Origin: Flavobacteriaceae bacterium | Lineage (GTDB): Bacteria; Bacteroidota; Bacteroidia; Flavobacteriales; Flavobacteriaceae | Direction of reading: 5' to 3' | Length of the DNA: 33,593 nucleotides | NCBI GenBank assembly: GCA_018608725.1 | Contig: JABAZA010000037.1 | Location: forward strand, 1-33,593 | Notes under the pieces: generated by a model | What the model saw: the letters and a program-made list of their open reading frames with translations, nothing else | Told to the model about the DNA's origin: nothing | Database searches by the model: none | In this document: positions 25,782-32,846 of the stretch, piece after piece | Layout: every line of letters begins with the position of its first letter | Position numbering within the stretch: position 1 is the first letter of the stretch | Position numbers and translations under genes: made by a program

Positions 25782-26192
25782 TTATTTATTATGAAGGTAG
25801 GATTGAAGAATGAGTGTGGCACTGATTTCATCGACAAGTGCTTTATTTTGACGTTGTTTTTTTTTGAGACCACTATCAATCATGGTTTGAAATGCCATCT
25901 TAGAAGTAAAACGTTCATCTACACGTTGAATATGAATATGTGGGATTTCTTTTTTTAAAATTTTAATGAATTTCAAAATTAAAGGCTCACTCTCAGAGAG
26001 TTCGTTATTCATTTGTTTTGGCAAGCCTATTAAGAACAAATCCACCGATTCATTTTTGCAATAGGTTTTCAGAAAGTTTATAATGTTTTTGGTATCAACT
26101 GTGGTCAGTCCTGAAGCAATAATTTGCATTTCATCCGTGACAGCGATCCCACAGCGTTTACTTCCATAATCTATTGCTAATAAGCGTCCCAT
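25782..26192 (-). CDS. ruvX: Holliday-junction resolvase-like RuvX (YqgF)
   Basis: The 136-residue RNase H-fold protein is implicated in 16S rRNA 5'-end maturation and possibly junction resolution. The catalytic acids are D8 in LLAIDYGSKRCGIAV, the glutamate in VDERFTS, and the aspartate in VDEISATLILQSYL. The start is the ATG at 26192; an upstream TTG at 26201 overlaps a candidate -7 element and would add only three residues. It heads the ruvX-def-DUF5606 group and is divergent from dapD. Confidence 0.93.
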   Translation of the reverse strand: MGRLLAIDYGSKRCGIAVTDEMQIIASGLTTVDTKNIINFLKTYCKNESVDLFLIGLPKQMNNELSESEPLILKFIKILKKEIPHIHIQRVDERFTSKMAFQTMIDSGLKKKQRQNKALVDEISATLILQSYLHNK

Positions 26193-26198
26193 ATCCCG

Positions 26199-26206
26199 CA
26201 AAAATA
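26199..26206 (-). promoter_or_regulatory. Candidate -7 element for ruvX
   Basis: On the minus strand TATTTTTG matches TAnnTTTG, just 6 bases before the ATG at 26192. If it is the true -7 element, the transcript would be nearly leaderless. Confidence 0.35.
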
Positions 26207-26244
26207 CAGTTTTATAACGAACTGTGTTTTGAATCTTTAGGTAG

Positions 26245-26267
26245 AAAATTAATATCTGATTAATTTT
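26245..26267. repeat. AT-only inverted repeat in the ruvX-dapD divergent gap
   Basis: AAAATTAAT (26245-26253) and its exact complement ATTAATTTT (26259-26267) flank a 5-base spacer. It sits in the middle of the gap between two divergent genes, a place where an operator could act on both. Confidence 0.35.
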
Positions 26268-26351
26268 TAATAGAAAATAGGCGAAATTTACTCAAATTGA
26301 CAAATTTTATTCAAAATGTATAAGCTGTTATAGATTCGTTTTTATTAAGCT

Positions 26352-26359
26352 TATATTTG
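26352..26359 (+). promoter_or_regulatory. Candidate -7 element for dapD
   Basis: TATATTTG matches TAnnTTTG, 16 bases before the ATG at 26375. It contains the TTG that begins the longer frame, so that start is unlikely. Confidence 0.45.
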
Positions 26360-26374
26360 ACAAAAAATTACGTC

Positions 26375-27190
26375 ATGGACAACTTAAAGTCACTTATTGA
26401 AACTGCTTGGGAAAATCGAGCACTCTTAGAAGAAAATACAACAAAAGAGGCGGTTAGAACAATCGTTGATTTATTAGATAAAGGAGACCTAAGAGTCGCT
26501 GAACCTACAACGGATGGTTGGCAAGTCAATGAGTGGGTTAAAAAAGCAGTTGTGATGTATTTTCCCATTCAAACAATGGAAACTATTGAGGTTGGACCCT
26601 TTGAGTTTCATGATAAAATTCCATTAAAAACAGGTTATGCCGAAAAAGGCATTCGTGTTGTGCCCCATGCTGTCGCGCGTCACGGTGCGTACATTTCAAA
26701 AGGGACGATCTTAATGCCAAGTTATGTAAATATCGGAGCCTATGTTGACGAAGGAACTATGGTTGACACTTGGGCTACTGTAGGAAGTTGTGCTCAAATA
26801 GGCAAAAACGTTCATCTTTCTGGGGGCGTTGGAATTGGCGGAGTTTTGGAACCGTTACAAGCAGCACCAGTGATTATTGAGGATAACGCCTTTATTGGTT
26901 CGAGATGTATTGTTGTGGAGGGAGTTCGTGTGGAAACTGAAGCTGTATTAGGTGCTGGAGTTGTACTAACGATGAGTACAAAAATTATTGATGTAACTGG
27001 TGATGAAAAAGTTGAATACAAAGGGGTTGTACCTGCACGTTCGGTTGTGATTCCAGGAAGTTACGTGAAAGAGTTTCCCTCTGGAAACTTCAATGTTCCT
27101 TGTGCATTAATTATTGGAAAACGAAAAGAAAGTACCAACAAAAAGACGTCTTTAAACGATGCATTAAGAACGCATAATGTTGCGGTTTAG
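26375..27190 (+). CDS. dapD: 2,3,4,5-tetrahydropyridine-2,6-dicarboxylate N-succinyltransferase
   Basis: The 271-residue trimeric enzyme acts in the succinylase branch of lysine and diaminopimelate synthesis, using succinyl-CoA. The short N-terminal helical domain (DNLKSLIETAWENR) leads into a left-handed beta-helix of hexapeptide repeats: VARHGAYISKGTILMPSYVNIGAYVDEGTMVDTW and the following coils, with VHLSGGVGIGGVLEPLQ as the family hallmark. The start ATG at 26375 gives the usual family length and excludes a TTG start within the -7 element. Its 3' end overlaps the convergent sugar kinase gene by 4 bases. Confidence 0.96.
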   Translation: MDNLKSLIETAWENRALLEENTTKEAVRTIVDLLDKGDLRVAEPTTDGWQVNEWVKKAVVMYFPIQTMETIEVGPFEFHDKIPLKTGYAEKGIRVVPHAVARHGAYISKGTILMPSYVNIGAYVDEGTMVDTWATVGSCAQIGKNVHLSGGVGIGGVLEPLQAAPVIIEDNAFIGSRCIVVEGVRVETEAVLGAGVVLTMSTKIIDVTGDEKVEYKGVVPARSVVIPGSYVKEFPSGNFNVPCALIIGKRKESTNKKTSLNDALRTHNVAV

Positions 27191-27960
27191 TTCGGCGTTT
27201 TAAAGGCCATTTTACGACCACTTCGTTTTAATTTTTTAGCATTAATTTTTTTCTGAAATTGACGGCTGTAACGAAGCATTTCGCTTTGAATTTTAGAAAA
27301 CGGGGTTTTGCTTAAAGCTGCATATTCTTTAGACATAATGTGTATCATTGTCTTTGACATCCAGAGGCGTCTAAAATTATGCATTCGTTTTTTTAAATTC
27401 ATCGTCTCAAAACGCATGCGATTCAAATCAATTAAATAAAAATCATAGTTATCTTCAGATGTTTTTACGATGAGTGTGTTTCCAGGTGAATGATCTAAAA
27501 AATTAACCTTTTGTTCGTGGAGTTTAAAGGTGAAAGCTGTAAACTGTTTAAGGATTTCAACTCTATTAGGGAACTTTAAATCGTGTATCAACACTCTAAA
27601 ATCAAAATCATAAGCGAGATGCTGACTGACATAGTAACTTTGTTTGAGACCAAACCACGAAAAGGTTTCAAAATATGCAATTGGAGTGGGTGTTAAAATA
27701 GATTTTTGAGTTAATATAGTTCCATACTCATAGGATCTTCGCGCTTTGGATTTACGAATGTATTTATAAATGAACGCATTGAAAAAATTTGGAGTTTTGA
27801 ATTGTTTAATATTCAAATGCAATCCCTCAATTTTTAGAGATTTTATGGTGTTTCGATTTCCTTTTAGCACGGTAACTCCCGAGGTTTCAAAATCACTTAT
27901 TGCCTTAGATATCGCTGCTGAATAAGAGATGAATTTGGAATGTACAATAATATTATTCAT
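27187..27960 (-). CDS. LPS core kinase-like protein (WaaP/InaA/KdkA superfamily)
   Basis: The 257-residue protein has the layout of small eukaryote-like kinases that phosphorylate Kdo or heptose in LPS. K52 in LNIKQF is the likely ATP lysine and E78 its partner. D156-HSPGN161 is the catalytic loop, and D178 in LIDLNRM is the metal-binding aspartate. All key residues are present, so activity is plausible. It lacks a signal peptide, which fits action at the inner face of the membrane on a lipid-linked core. The gene is divergent from a GT9 gene and opens the glycan cluster. A 6-bp TATCTT/AAGATA inverted repeat (27991-28005) lies in the gap between them. Confidence 0.82.
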   Translation of the reverse strand: MNNIIVHSKFISYSAAISKAISDFETSGVTVLKGNRNTIKSLKIEGLHLNIKQFKTPNFFNAFIYKYIRKSKARRSYEYGTILTQKSILTPTPIAYFETFSWFGLKQSYYVSQHLAYDFDFRVLIHDLKFPNRVEILKQFTAFTFKLHEQKVNFLDHSPGNTLIVKTSEDNYDFYLIDLNRMRFETMNLKKRMHNFRRLWMSKTMIHIMSKEYAALSKTPFSKIQSEMLRYSRQFQKKINAKKLKRSGRKMAFKTPN

Positions 27961-28019
27961 GTAAATTTTTAGTAACTTTAAAAAAAGTAATATCTTGCTA
28001 AGATAGTCTTTAGTAGTTA

Positions 28020-29078
28020 ATGAAAAAAATACTTGTAATTCAAAATAAGCGAATCGGCGATGTACTCATTGCCTCTTTAATCGCTGCTAATATTAAACAG
28101 TTATTCCCAAATTCTAGGGTTGACTATTTTGTTTATAATTATACAACAGGTGTCATTGAAAACAACCCCAATATTGACAGAATTATCCCAATTAATGAAA
28201 AGGAATTAAAGAAAATTCCAAACCTCGTCAAAAAAGCTGGGCATATAAGAAGAGAAAACTACGATATTATTTTTGATCCCTATTCAAAATTTCAAAGTAA
28301 ATTCATTTCATTTTTTTCAAAAGCAAGTATTCGTGTTGGGTATCAAAAAAAAGGTAAAACTTCTCTATTTAATTCTTACACTCATAACATACATCCTTTA
28401 GAGAAAAAAACAATGCCTTGTGGAAAATCTATTGAGCAAAGAGTACACCTAGTGGATTCCGTATTCCCTTTAGAAACTCCTATTTACACACCTAAACTCT
28501 ATTTAACAGATACTGAAAAAAAGTATTCTAAATTAAATAACTATTCTAAACCGGTGGTTATGGTTGGGGTTTTGGGAAGTACGCCTCAAAAATCTATGCC
28601 ATATTCGTATATCGTTGCACTCATTGATTATGTAACTTCAAATTTTGAAGTGAATATACTGTTCAACTATGCACCCAACCAAAAAGCAGAAGCTACTAAA
28701 ATTTATGAGGCCTGTAAGCACCAAGAGGCGATCATTTTTGATCTTTATGAATCGAATATCAGAGGTTTTATTTCTTTAATGAATCAATGTAAACTTCTGA
28801 TCGCAAACGAAGGCGGAAGTGTTCATATTGCAAAAGCACTTGATAAACCAACATTTACAATATTCTCACCTTATGTCTTAAAATCAGACTGGGCAAGTTT
28901 TGAAGATGGTGAGTTGCATACCTCAATACACTTATTAGATGAAAAACCCGATTTATTTTCCATTTCGAGAGAGGATCGCAAAAAAATCGAAAAAGATCCT
29001 ACAGTTTTATACAATCAACTGACCCCTAAAATTATTCTTAAAAAACTTATACCTTTTCTAAAACATCATATCAAATGA
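28020..29078 (+). CDS. Family 9 glycosyltransferase (heptosyltransferase-like)
   Basis: The 352-residue enzyme has the GT9 two-domain GT-B fold. The N-terminus KKILVIQNKRIGDVLIASLIAANIK is the classic GT9 start (IGDvl). The C-terminal donor site is represented by 'LMNQCKLLIANEGGSVHIAKALDKPTFTIFSPY', equivalent to the D/N-x-GGxxHlA heptosyltransferase motif. It probably adds a heptose or related sugar to the lipid A-Kdo core; donor identity is inference. It overlaps the next gene by 4 bases (ATGA). Confidence 0.88.
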   Translation: MKKILVIQNKRIGDVLIASLIAANIKQLFPNSRVDYFVYNYTTGVIENNPNIDRIIPINEKELKKIPNLVKKAGHIRRENYDIIFDPYSKFQSKFISFFSKASIRVGYQKKGKTSLFNSYTHNIHPLEKKTMPCGKSIEQRVHLVDSVFPLETPIYTPKLYLTDTEKKYSKLNNYSKPVVMVGVLGSTPQKSMPYSYIVALIDYVTSNFEVNILFNYAPNQKAEATKIYEACKHQEAIIFDLYESNIRGFISLMNQCKLLIANEGGSVHIAKALDKPTFTIFSPYVLKSDWASFEDGELHTSIHLLDEKPDLFSISREDRKKIEKDPTVLYNQLTPKIILKKLIPFLKHHIK

Positions 29079-29662
29079 GCAAACTAAGTCTAATAGATCA
29101 ATTTCATATATGGAGACGAAAAAATCGTTGGAATCGTCAGTACAAAAAAGGGCGATGGGAGTATCTTAAAAATGATGTTGAAGCACCTCGATATGCTAAA
29201 ATAGTAAAGGCTATAAAACATCATTCCAAAGCAAATCCTAGCATTTTGGATTTAGGCGCAGGCGAAGGAGTTTTAAGATTACGGTTAGACGAAGAAGCTA
29301 TTGGTTATTTTTTAGGGGTTGACTTTTCTAAAGTTTCAATTAAATCCGCCACTAAGTGTAATTTTAATAATGCAGATTTTCAGGTTGCAGATTTGCATTA
29401 CTACACGCCTCCTCAAGAATTTGATGTCATCGTGTTTAATGAAGCTTTTTATTATATTAATGACGCTGTTAGAGCTAAAGTTCTAAAGAGAATTTTAGGA
29501 AAATTAAAACAAGGTGGAATCTTAATCAACTCCATCTATAAAGAAGGTGTTGGATGTTGGGAATACTTTGATAATCCAGAATTAGAACAACTAGATTTTA
29601 CAACGGTTAAAACAAAAAAAGAAGGTACTTATTGGAAAGTAGGCGTTTATCGTAAACTTTAA
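29075..29662 (+). CDS. Class I SAM-dependent methyltransferase in glycan cluster
   Basis: The 195-residue protein has motif I SILDLGAGEG at residues 56-65, an acidic residue ending strand 2 (GVDFSKVSI), and the post-motif 'FDVIVFNEAFYYI' followed by 'KLKQGGILINSIY'. This is a Methyltransf_11/12 fold. The N-terminal 55 residues are strongly basic (FHIWRRKNRWNRQYKKGRWEYL), which could hold it at the membrane. The substrate is unknown; its coupling to a GT9 by a 4-base ATGA overlap suggests methylation of a core sugar or of a linked group. It is short for its class but appears complete. The gene converges on a GT2 gene with a 1-base gap. Confidence 0.82.
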   Translation: MSKLSLIDQFHIWRRKNRWNRQYKKGRWEYLKNDVEAPRYAKIVKAIKHHSKANPSILDLGAGEGVLRLRLDEEAIGYFLGVDFSKVSIKSATKCNFNNADFQVADLHYYTPPQEFDVIVFNEAFYYINDAVRAKVLKRILGKLKQGGILINSIYKEGVGCWEYFDNPELEQLDFTTVKTKKEGTYWKVGVYRKL

Positions 29663-29663
29663 A

Positions 29664-30491
29664 TTATTCTTCAGATTTAATAATCCCAAAATTAGTCCAT
29701 GTCCTTTTTTCGGCTTTCACAATTCGACGGATCTCTAAGTTTCGTTCTAAAGATTCTTTAGTTTTATATCCTCTAGGATGATCGAGATGCAAACAGATTG
29801 CTTTATGTCTGATTTGTTTTGGACGGATTTTAAAATTCACTAAGCGCTCCCCTATTTCACGATCTGGACCACCATATTTCATACGTTCATCATAGCCGTT
29901 AATCGCTATTAAATCGGATTTCCAAGCCGAGGAGTTACAGTTATTAAATGTAGCTGCTGTTGGAGTCAAAAAATCTAAAATTTTTGATAAAGTAGGGCCA
30001 GAAGAAATTTTCAAACCTTGCTTAAACCCTAAATCACCTTGTTTATTTAACCACTTTGTATCAAAACAATTGGCTGTAGCAATGTCATTTTGAGTGATTT
30101 TTTTACTCAAATCTATATTAAGTTTACAATATCCGCCAGAAAGGAAATATCCCTTTTGAGCATATTTTGCGTGTTCAGATACAAAGTCACATCTTGGAAT
30201 ACAATCTCCATCTGTAAATAAAATATAATCATGAGCAGCTTTAGTGATAGCAATATTTAAAATTCGTTGTCTTCTATACCCTTCATCTTCGTGCCATAAA
30301 TGACGCAAGGGTACTGGATAATCTGCTCTGAAGCTATCAATTAATTCCCTTGTAGTATCTTTTGAGCCATCATCAACAACAATGACTTCAAAAAAATCAT
30401 AGATTTGATGTTTATAGCCTTCTAGCACTTTACGAAGCCAATCCTCAGAGTTGTAAGTACTAACAATAACTGTTATGGGTAAATTTTTCAT
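29664..30491 (-). CDS. Family 2 glycosyltransferase with galactosyltransferase-type C-terminal domain
   Basis: The 275-residue enzyme has an N-terminal GT2 domain, ITVIVSTYNSEDWL, with V39-DDGSKD and the DXD site D94-G95-D96. The C-terminal segment, NCNSSAWKSDLIAINGYDERMKYGGPDREIGERL near residues 185-220, is the Glyco_transf_7C pattern found in chondroitin-synthase-like and beta-1,4-galactosyltransferase enzymes. It is cytosolic, with no anchor visible. It probably extends the outer part of the lipooligosaccharide. The gene has a candidate promoter with TAAATTTG at 30509-30516 (minus strand) and a TTG 22 bases further upstream. Confidence 0.88.
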   Translation of the reverse strand: MKNLPITVIVSTYNSEDWLRKVLEGYKHQIYDFFEVIVVDDGSKDTTRELIDSFRADYPVPLRHLWHEDEGYRRQRILNIAITKAAHDYILFTDGDCIPRCDFVSEHAKYAQKGYFLSGGYCKLNIDLSKKITQNDIATANCFDTKWLNKQGDLGFKQGLKISSGPTLSKILDFLTPTAATFNNCNSSAWKSDLIAINGYDERMKYGGPDREIGERLVNFKIRPKQIRHKAICLHLDHPRGYKTKESLERNLEIRRIVKAEKRTWTNFGIIKSEE

Positions 30492-30508
30492 CTGCTAAAA
30501 ATATGATA

Positions 30509-30516
30509 CAAATTTA
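30509..30516 (-). promoter_or_regulatory. Candidate -7 element for the minus-strand GT2 gene
   Basis: On the minus strand TAAATTTG matches TAnnTTTG, 17 bases before the ATG at 30491. A TTG lies 22 bases further upstream, slightly wider than the usual 19-21. Confidence 0.4.
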
Positions 30517-30580
30517 AACATATAAATTCATTTAAAATCAAAAAATGGACACAAACAAAACAAAATGAAAACAATTTTAG

Positions 30581-30588
30581 TAAATTTG
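30581..30588 (+). promoter_or_regulatory. Candidate -7 element for the plus-strand WaaE-like GT2 gene
   Basis: TAAATTTG matches TAnnTTTG, 14 bases before the ATG at 30603, giving a short leader. No -33 TTG is visible. Confidence 0.4.
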
Positions 30589-30602
30589 ATTTTTAAAATT
30601 CA

Positions 30603-31340
30603 ATGAAAAAATTAACTGTTATCATACCGACATTTAACGAAGAGTGCTACTTAGAGAAAGCTTTGTATTCGGTTAAGTTTGCAGATGAAATCATTGTTGT
30701 AGATTCTTTTAGTACGGACAAAACTCAGCACATAGCTAAAGCCTATAACTGTAAGTTTATTCAACGAAAATTTGATAATTTTTCGAATCAAAAAAATTAT
30801 GCTTTAGAATATGCTACTTCTGAATGGGTCTTATTTTTAGATGCTGATGAGCGTATCACGTTCCCACTTCAAAAAGAGATACTTGAGGCTATTGAAAATT
30901 CAAATTACCAGGGTTATAAGCTGAATTTTCCACATTTTTTTATGAATCGCTTTTTATTCAACCAAAGCAGCTCTGTGACACGATTGGTTGTTCGAGAACA
31001 ATGTTATTTTGAAGGGAGTGTTCATGAGAAGTTAATTGTAAAAGGGGGAATAAGTAGTTTAAAAAATCCTGTATTACATTACACCTATAAGGGGCTAGAA
31101 CATTATATTAAAAAGAAAGATACCTATGCTTGGTTTCAAGCTGAACAACTCTTACAAAAAGGTAAAAGTGTGACATTTTTTCAATTAATATTCAAACCTT
31201 TTTATCGTTTTTTTCACAGTTTCTTTATTAGGGGTGGTTTTAGAGACGGAATACCCGCATTGGCCATTGCTGGAGTAAATGCCTACGGAGTTTTTTCGAG
31301 ATACGCCAAAATGATGCTTCTTAAAAAAGGATTAAAATAG
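30603..31340 (+). CDS. Family 2 glycosyltransferase, WaaE/LgtF-like
   Basis: The 245-residue enzyme has all WaaE/KdtX-type motifs: LTVIIPTFNEE at 4-14, IIVVD34SFSTDKT, and the DXD-E site D80-A81-D82-E83 in LFLDADER. 'GSVHEKLIV' near residue 140 and a C-terminal amphipathic segment 'FKPFYRFFHSFFIRGGFRDG' follow. Members add glucose or another hexose to the inner-core heptose of LPS. It is probably membrane-associated through the C-terminal helix. Two similar genes follow downstream at 32134 and 32847. The 3' end overlaps the convergent deacetylase gene by 9 bases. Confidence 0.9.
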   Translation: MKKLTVIIPTFNEECYLEKALYSVKFADEIIVVDSFSTDKTQHIAKAYNCKFIQRKFDNFSNQKNYALEYATSEWVLFLDADERITFPLQKEILEAIENSNYQGYKLNFPHFFMNRFLFNQSSSVTRLVVREQCYFEGSVHEKLIVKGGISSLKNPVLHYTYKGLEHYIKKKDTYAWFQAEQLLQKGKSVTFFQLIFKPFYRFFHSFFIRGGFRDGIPALAIAGVNAYGVFSRYAKMMLLKKGLK

Positions 31341-32054
31341 GGATAGTTTTCCAAATTTTAATTTCATTTTGAATTTAAACAGACTATCTTCCCCTTTAAT
31401 ATCCAATCGATTTAACTCATAATTATTTTTCAAAGGCAATTTATTCAAACGGTTGCCAATACGTAAACCATAAGCAATGTTTTGTTTTACTAATTCTTCA
31501 AAAAACTGTGTTTTTTGAGGCTCTTTTCGGGGAAAATTCCCGTAGGGATATGCCAAAACATTAGATATATTAAGTTTGTGTTTGGAAACAAAATCATGGC
31601 ATTTTTTAAAATCTTCTTGTATTGATTCAAGTGACAATGAACTGTAGGGGCGGTGCGCAAAGGAGTGCAATCCAAGTTCGATGACAGATGGATCTAAATC
31701 CTTTAGCTGTGAAACTGACATGAGTTTTTCTGTTCCATTGTTCCATAAATCCGTGCCTCCCAAAAAAGAAAACGGGGCATAAAAACATGCTTTTAAATTG
31801 TACTTTTTAAGCAAAGGATAAGCAAATTCATATTGATTTACATAAACATCATCAAAGGTGATAATAATGGGTTTTTCAGGGAAATCATTTGTATGTTTAA
31901 ACTTTTCAATGTCTCTAAAATGTAAACTTGTGTAGCCTTGAGCTACTAAATATTTAAACTGTGCTTCCAATTTATCATAGGATAAAGTCAACCCTTTGCT
32001 ATTGGAGGAGTGGTTGCAAATAGTGTGGTACATTAAAATTGGTAAACGCGCCAT
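31332..32054 (-). CDS. NodB-type polysaccharide deacetylase without signal peptide
   Basis: The 240-residue protein has carbohydrate esterase 4 (NodB) features. 'PILMYHTI' opens the fold. T66-F-D68-D69 is the catalytic and metal-binding aspartate pair. LGLH130-SFAH134 supplies the metal histidines, and 'AYPYGNF' is motif 3. The usual glycine after the aspartate pair is valine (V70). It has no signal peptide, unlike most wall-acting deacetylases, so a cytosolic lipid-linked or core sugar substrate is more likely. It is embedded among glycosyltransferases on the opposite strand. Confidence 0.85.
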   Translation of the reverse strand: MARLPILMYHTICNHSSNSKGLTLSYDKLEAQFKYLVAQGYTSLHFRDIEKFKHTNDFPEKPIIITFDDVYVNQYEFAYPLLKKYNLKACFYAPFSFLGGTDLWNNGTEKLMSVSQLKDLDPSVIELGLHSFAHRPYSSLSLESIQEDFKKCHDFVSKHKLNISNVLAYPYGNFPRKEPQKTQFFEELVKQNIAYGLRIGNRLNKLPLKNNYELNRLDIKGEDSLFKFKMKLKFGKLSLF

Positions 32055-32075
32055 GGTTCAGTAGCTTATATTAGT

Positions 32076-32096
32076 TGTAAAATTATTACTTTTACA
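32076..32096. repeat. Inverted repeat in the divergent gap before the degenerate GT2 gene
   Basis: TGTAAAA (32076-32082) and its complement TTTTACA (32090-32096) flank a 7-base spacer, between the divergent deacetylase and GT2 starts. It resembles a two-fold operator, but the arms are short. Confidence 0.35.
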
Positions 32097-32133
32097 GCCG
32101 ACTACACAATTATTTTTAATTTGTTTTATTTTC

Positions 32134-32844
32134 ATGATTAGTGCCATTGTTATTTCATTTTATGACCACAACTACATTAAGGAGTGTATTTCCAGTCTCG
32201 CCTTTGTAGATGATATCATTATTGTCGGAAAAATTGATTCAGTGGTACTCTCAGAGATTGAACATAAAAATCCCGTTCAATTTATTGAATCTGAAACCCT
32301 TGATTTTGATTTTTTGTTTGAGAAAACATATTCAAAAGCAAGCCATGATTGGATTGTAGTATTAGAAGCGAACCATTGTATTCCAGTTCAGTTGGCAGAA
32401 GAAATTACTGAAATTGTCCTGAACACTGATTCCACAGGAAATTATAAAGTTAAAACACGCTTTATGTTTATGGGGAAATTCTTAAAATTTTCTGGATATA
32501 GAAGCTCCTATACTCCATTAATACTTCATAAAAAATCCATTAAAAATAAAATAACATCAAAAAAATTAAAACACTCTATTGAGGAACTTTATTTAGATTT
32601 TGATCGTTATAGTGAACGACAAACAATAAAAGCAAAGCAAAAAGCTCAACAATTATATATTAAAAATATACAACCCAATTTATTTCATTTCTTAGGAAAG
32701 CCTTTATGGAAGCTAAAAAAAATATTTTTACTAAAACTCGGGTTTTTAGATGGTAAAGAAGGATTTGTATTTGCTTATTTAAATGCTTTCAAAGAATTTA
32801 AAACGTATTTATTTCTTTGGTTAATGTATAGAAATATAGAATAA
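32134..32844 (+). CDS. WaaE-like glycosyltransferase family 2 paralogue lacking catalytic residues
   Basis: The 236-residue protein aligns by eye with both neighbouring WaaE-like enzymes along its whole length. It opens with 'ISAIVISFYDHNYIKECISSL', has 'DDIIIV' in the strand before the nucleotide site, 'HDWIVVLEANHC' at the DXD position, and the closing 'KIFLLKLGFLDGKEGFVFAYL'. The key residues are gone: the nucleotide-binding VVDS becomes VGKIDS (31-36), and LDADE/LDGDE becomes LEANH (77-81). The reading frame is intact, which suggests a maintained protein, perhaps a partner or a lectin-like subunit, rather than a decaying pseudogene. It lies 2 bases upstream of the next GT2 gene. Confidence 0.72.
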   Translation: MISAIVISFYDHNYIKECISSLAFVDDIIIVGKIDSVVLSEIEHKNPVQFIESETLDFDFLFEKTYSKASHDWIVVLEANHCIPVQLAEEITEIVLNTDSTGNYKVKTRFMFMGKFLKFSGYRSSYTPLILHKKSIKNKITSKKLKHSIEELYLDFDRYSERQTIKAKQKAQQLYIKNIQPNLFHFLGKPLWKLKKIFLLKLGFLDGKEGFVFAYLNAFKEFKTYLFLWLMYRNIE

Positions 32845-32846
32845 AC

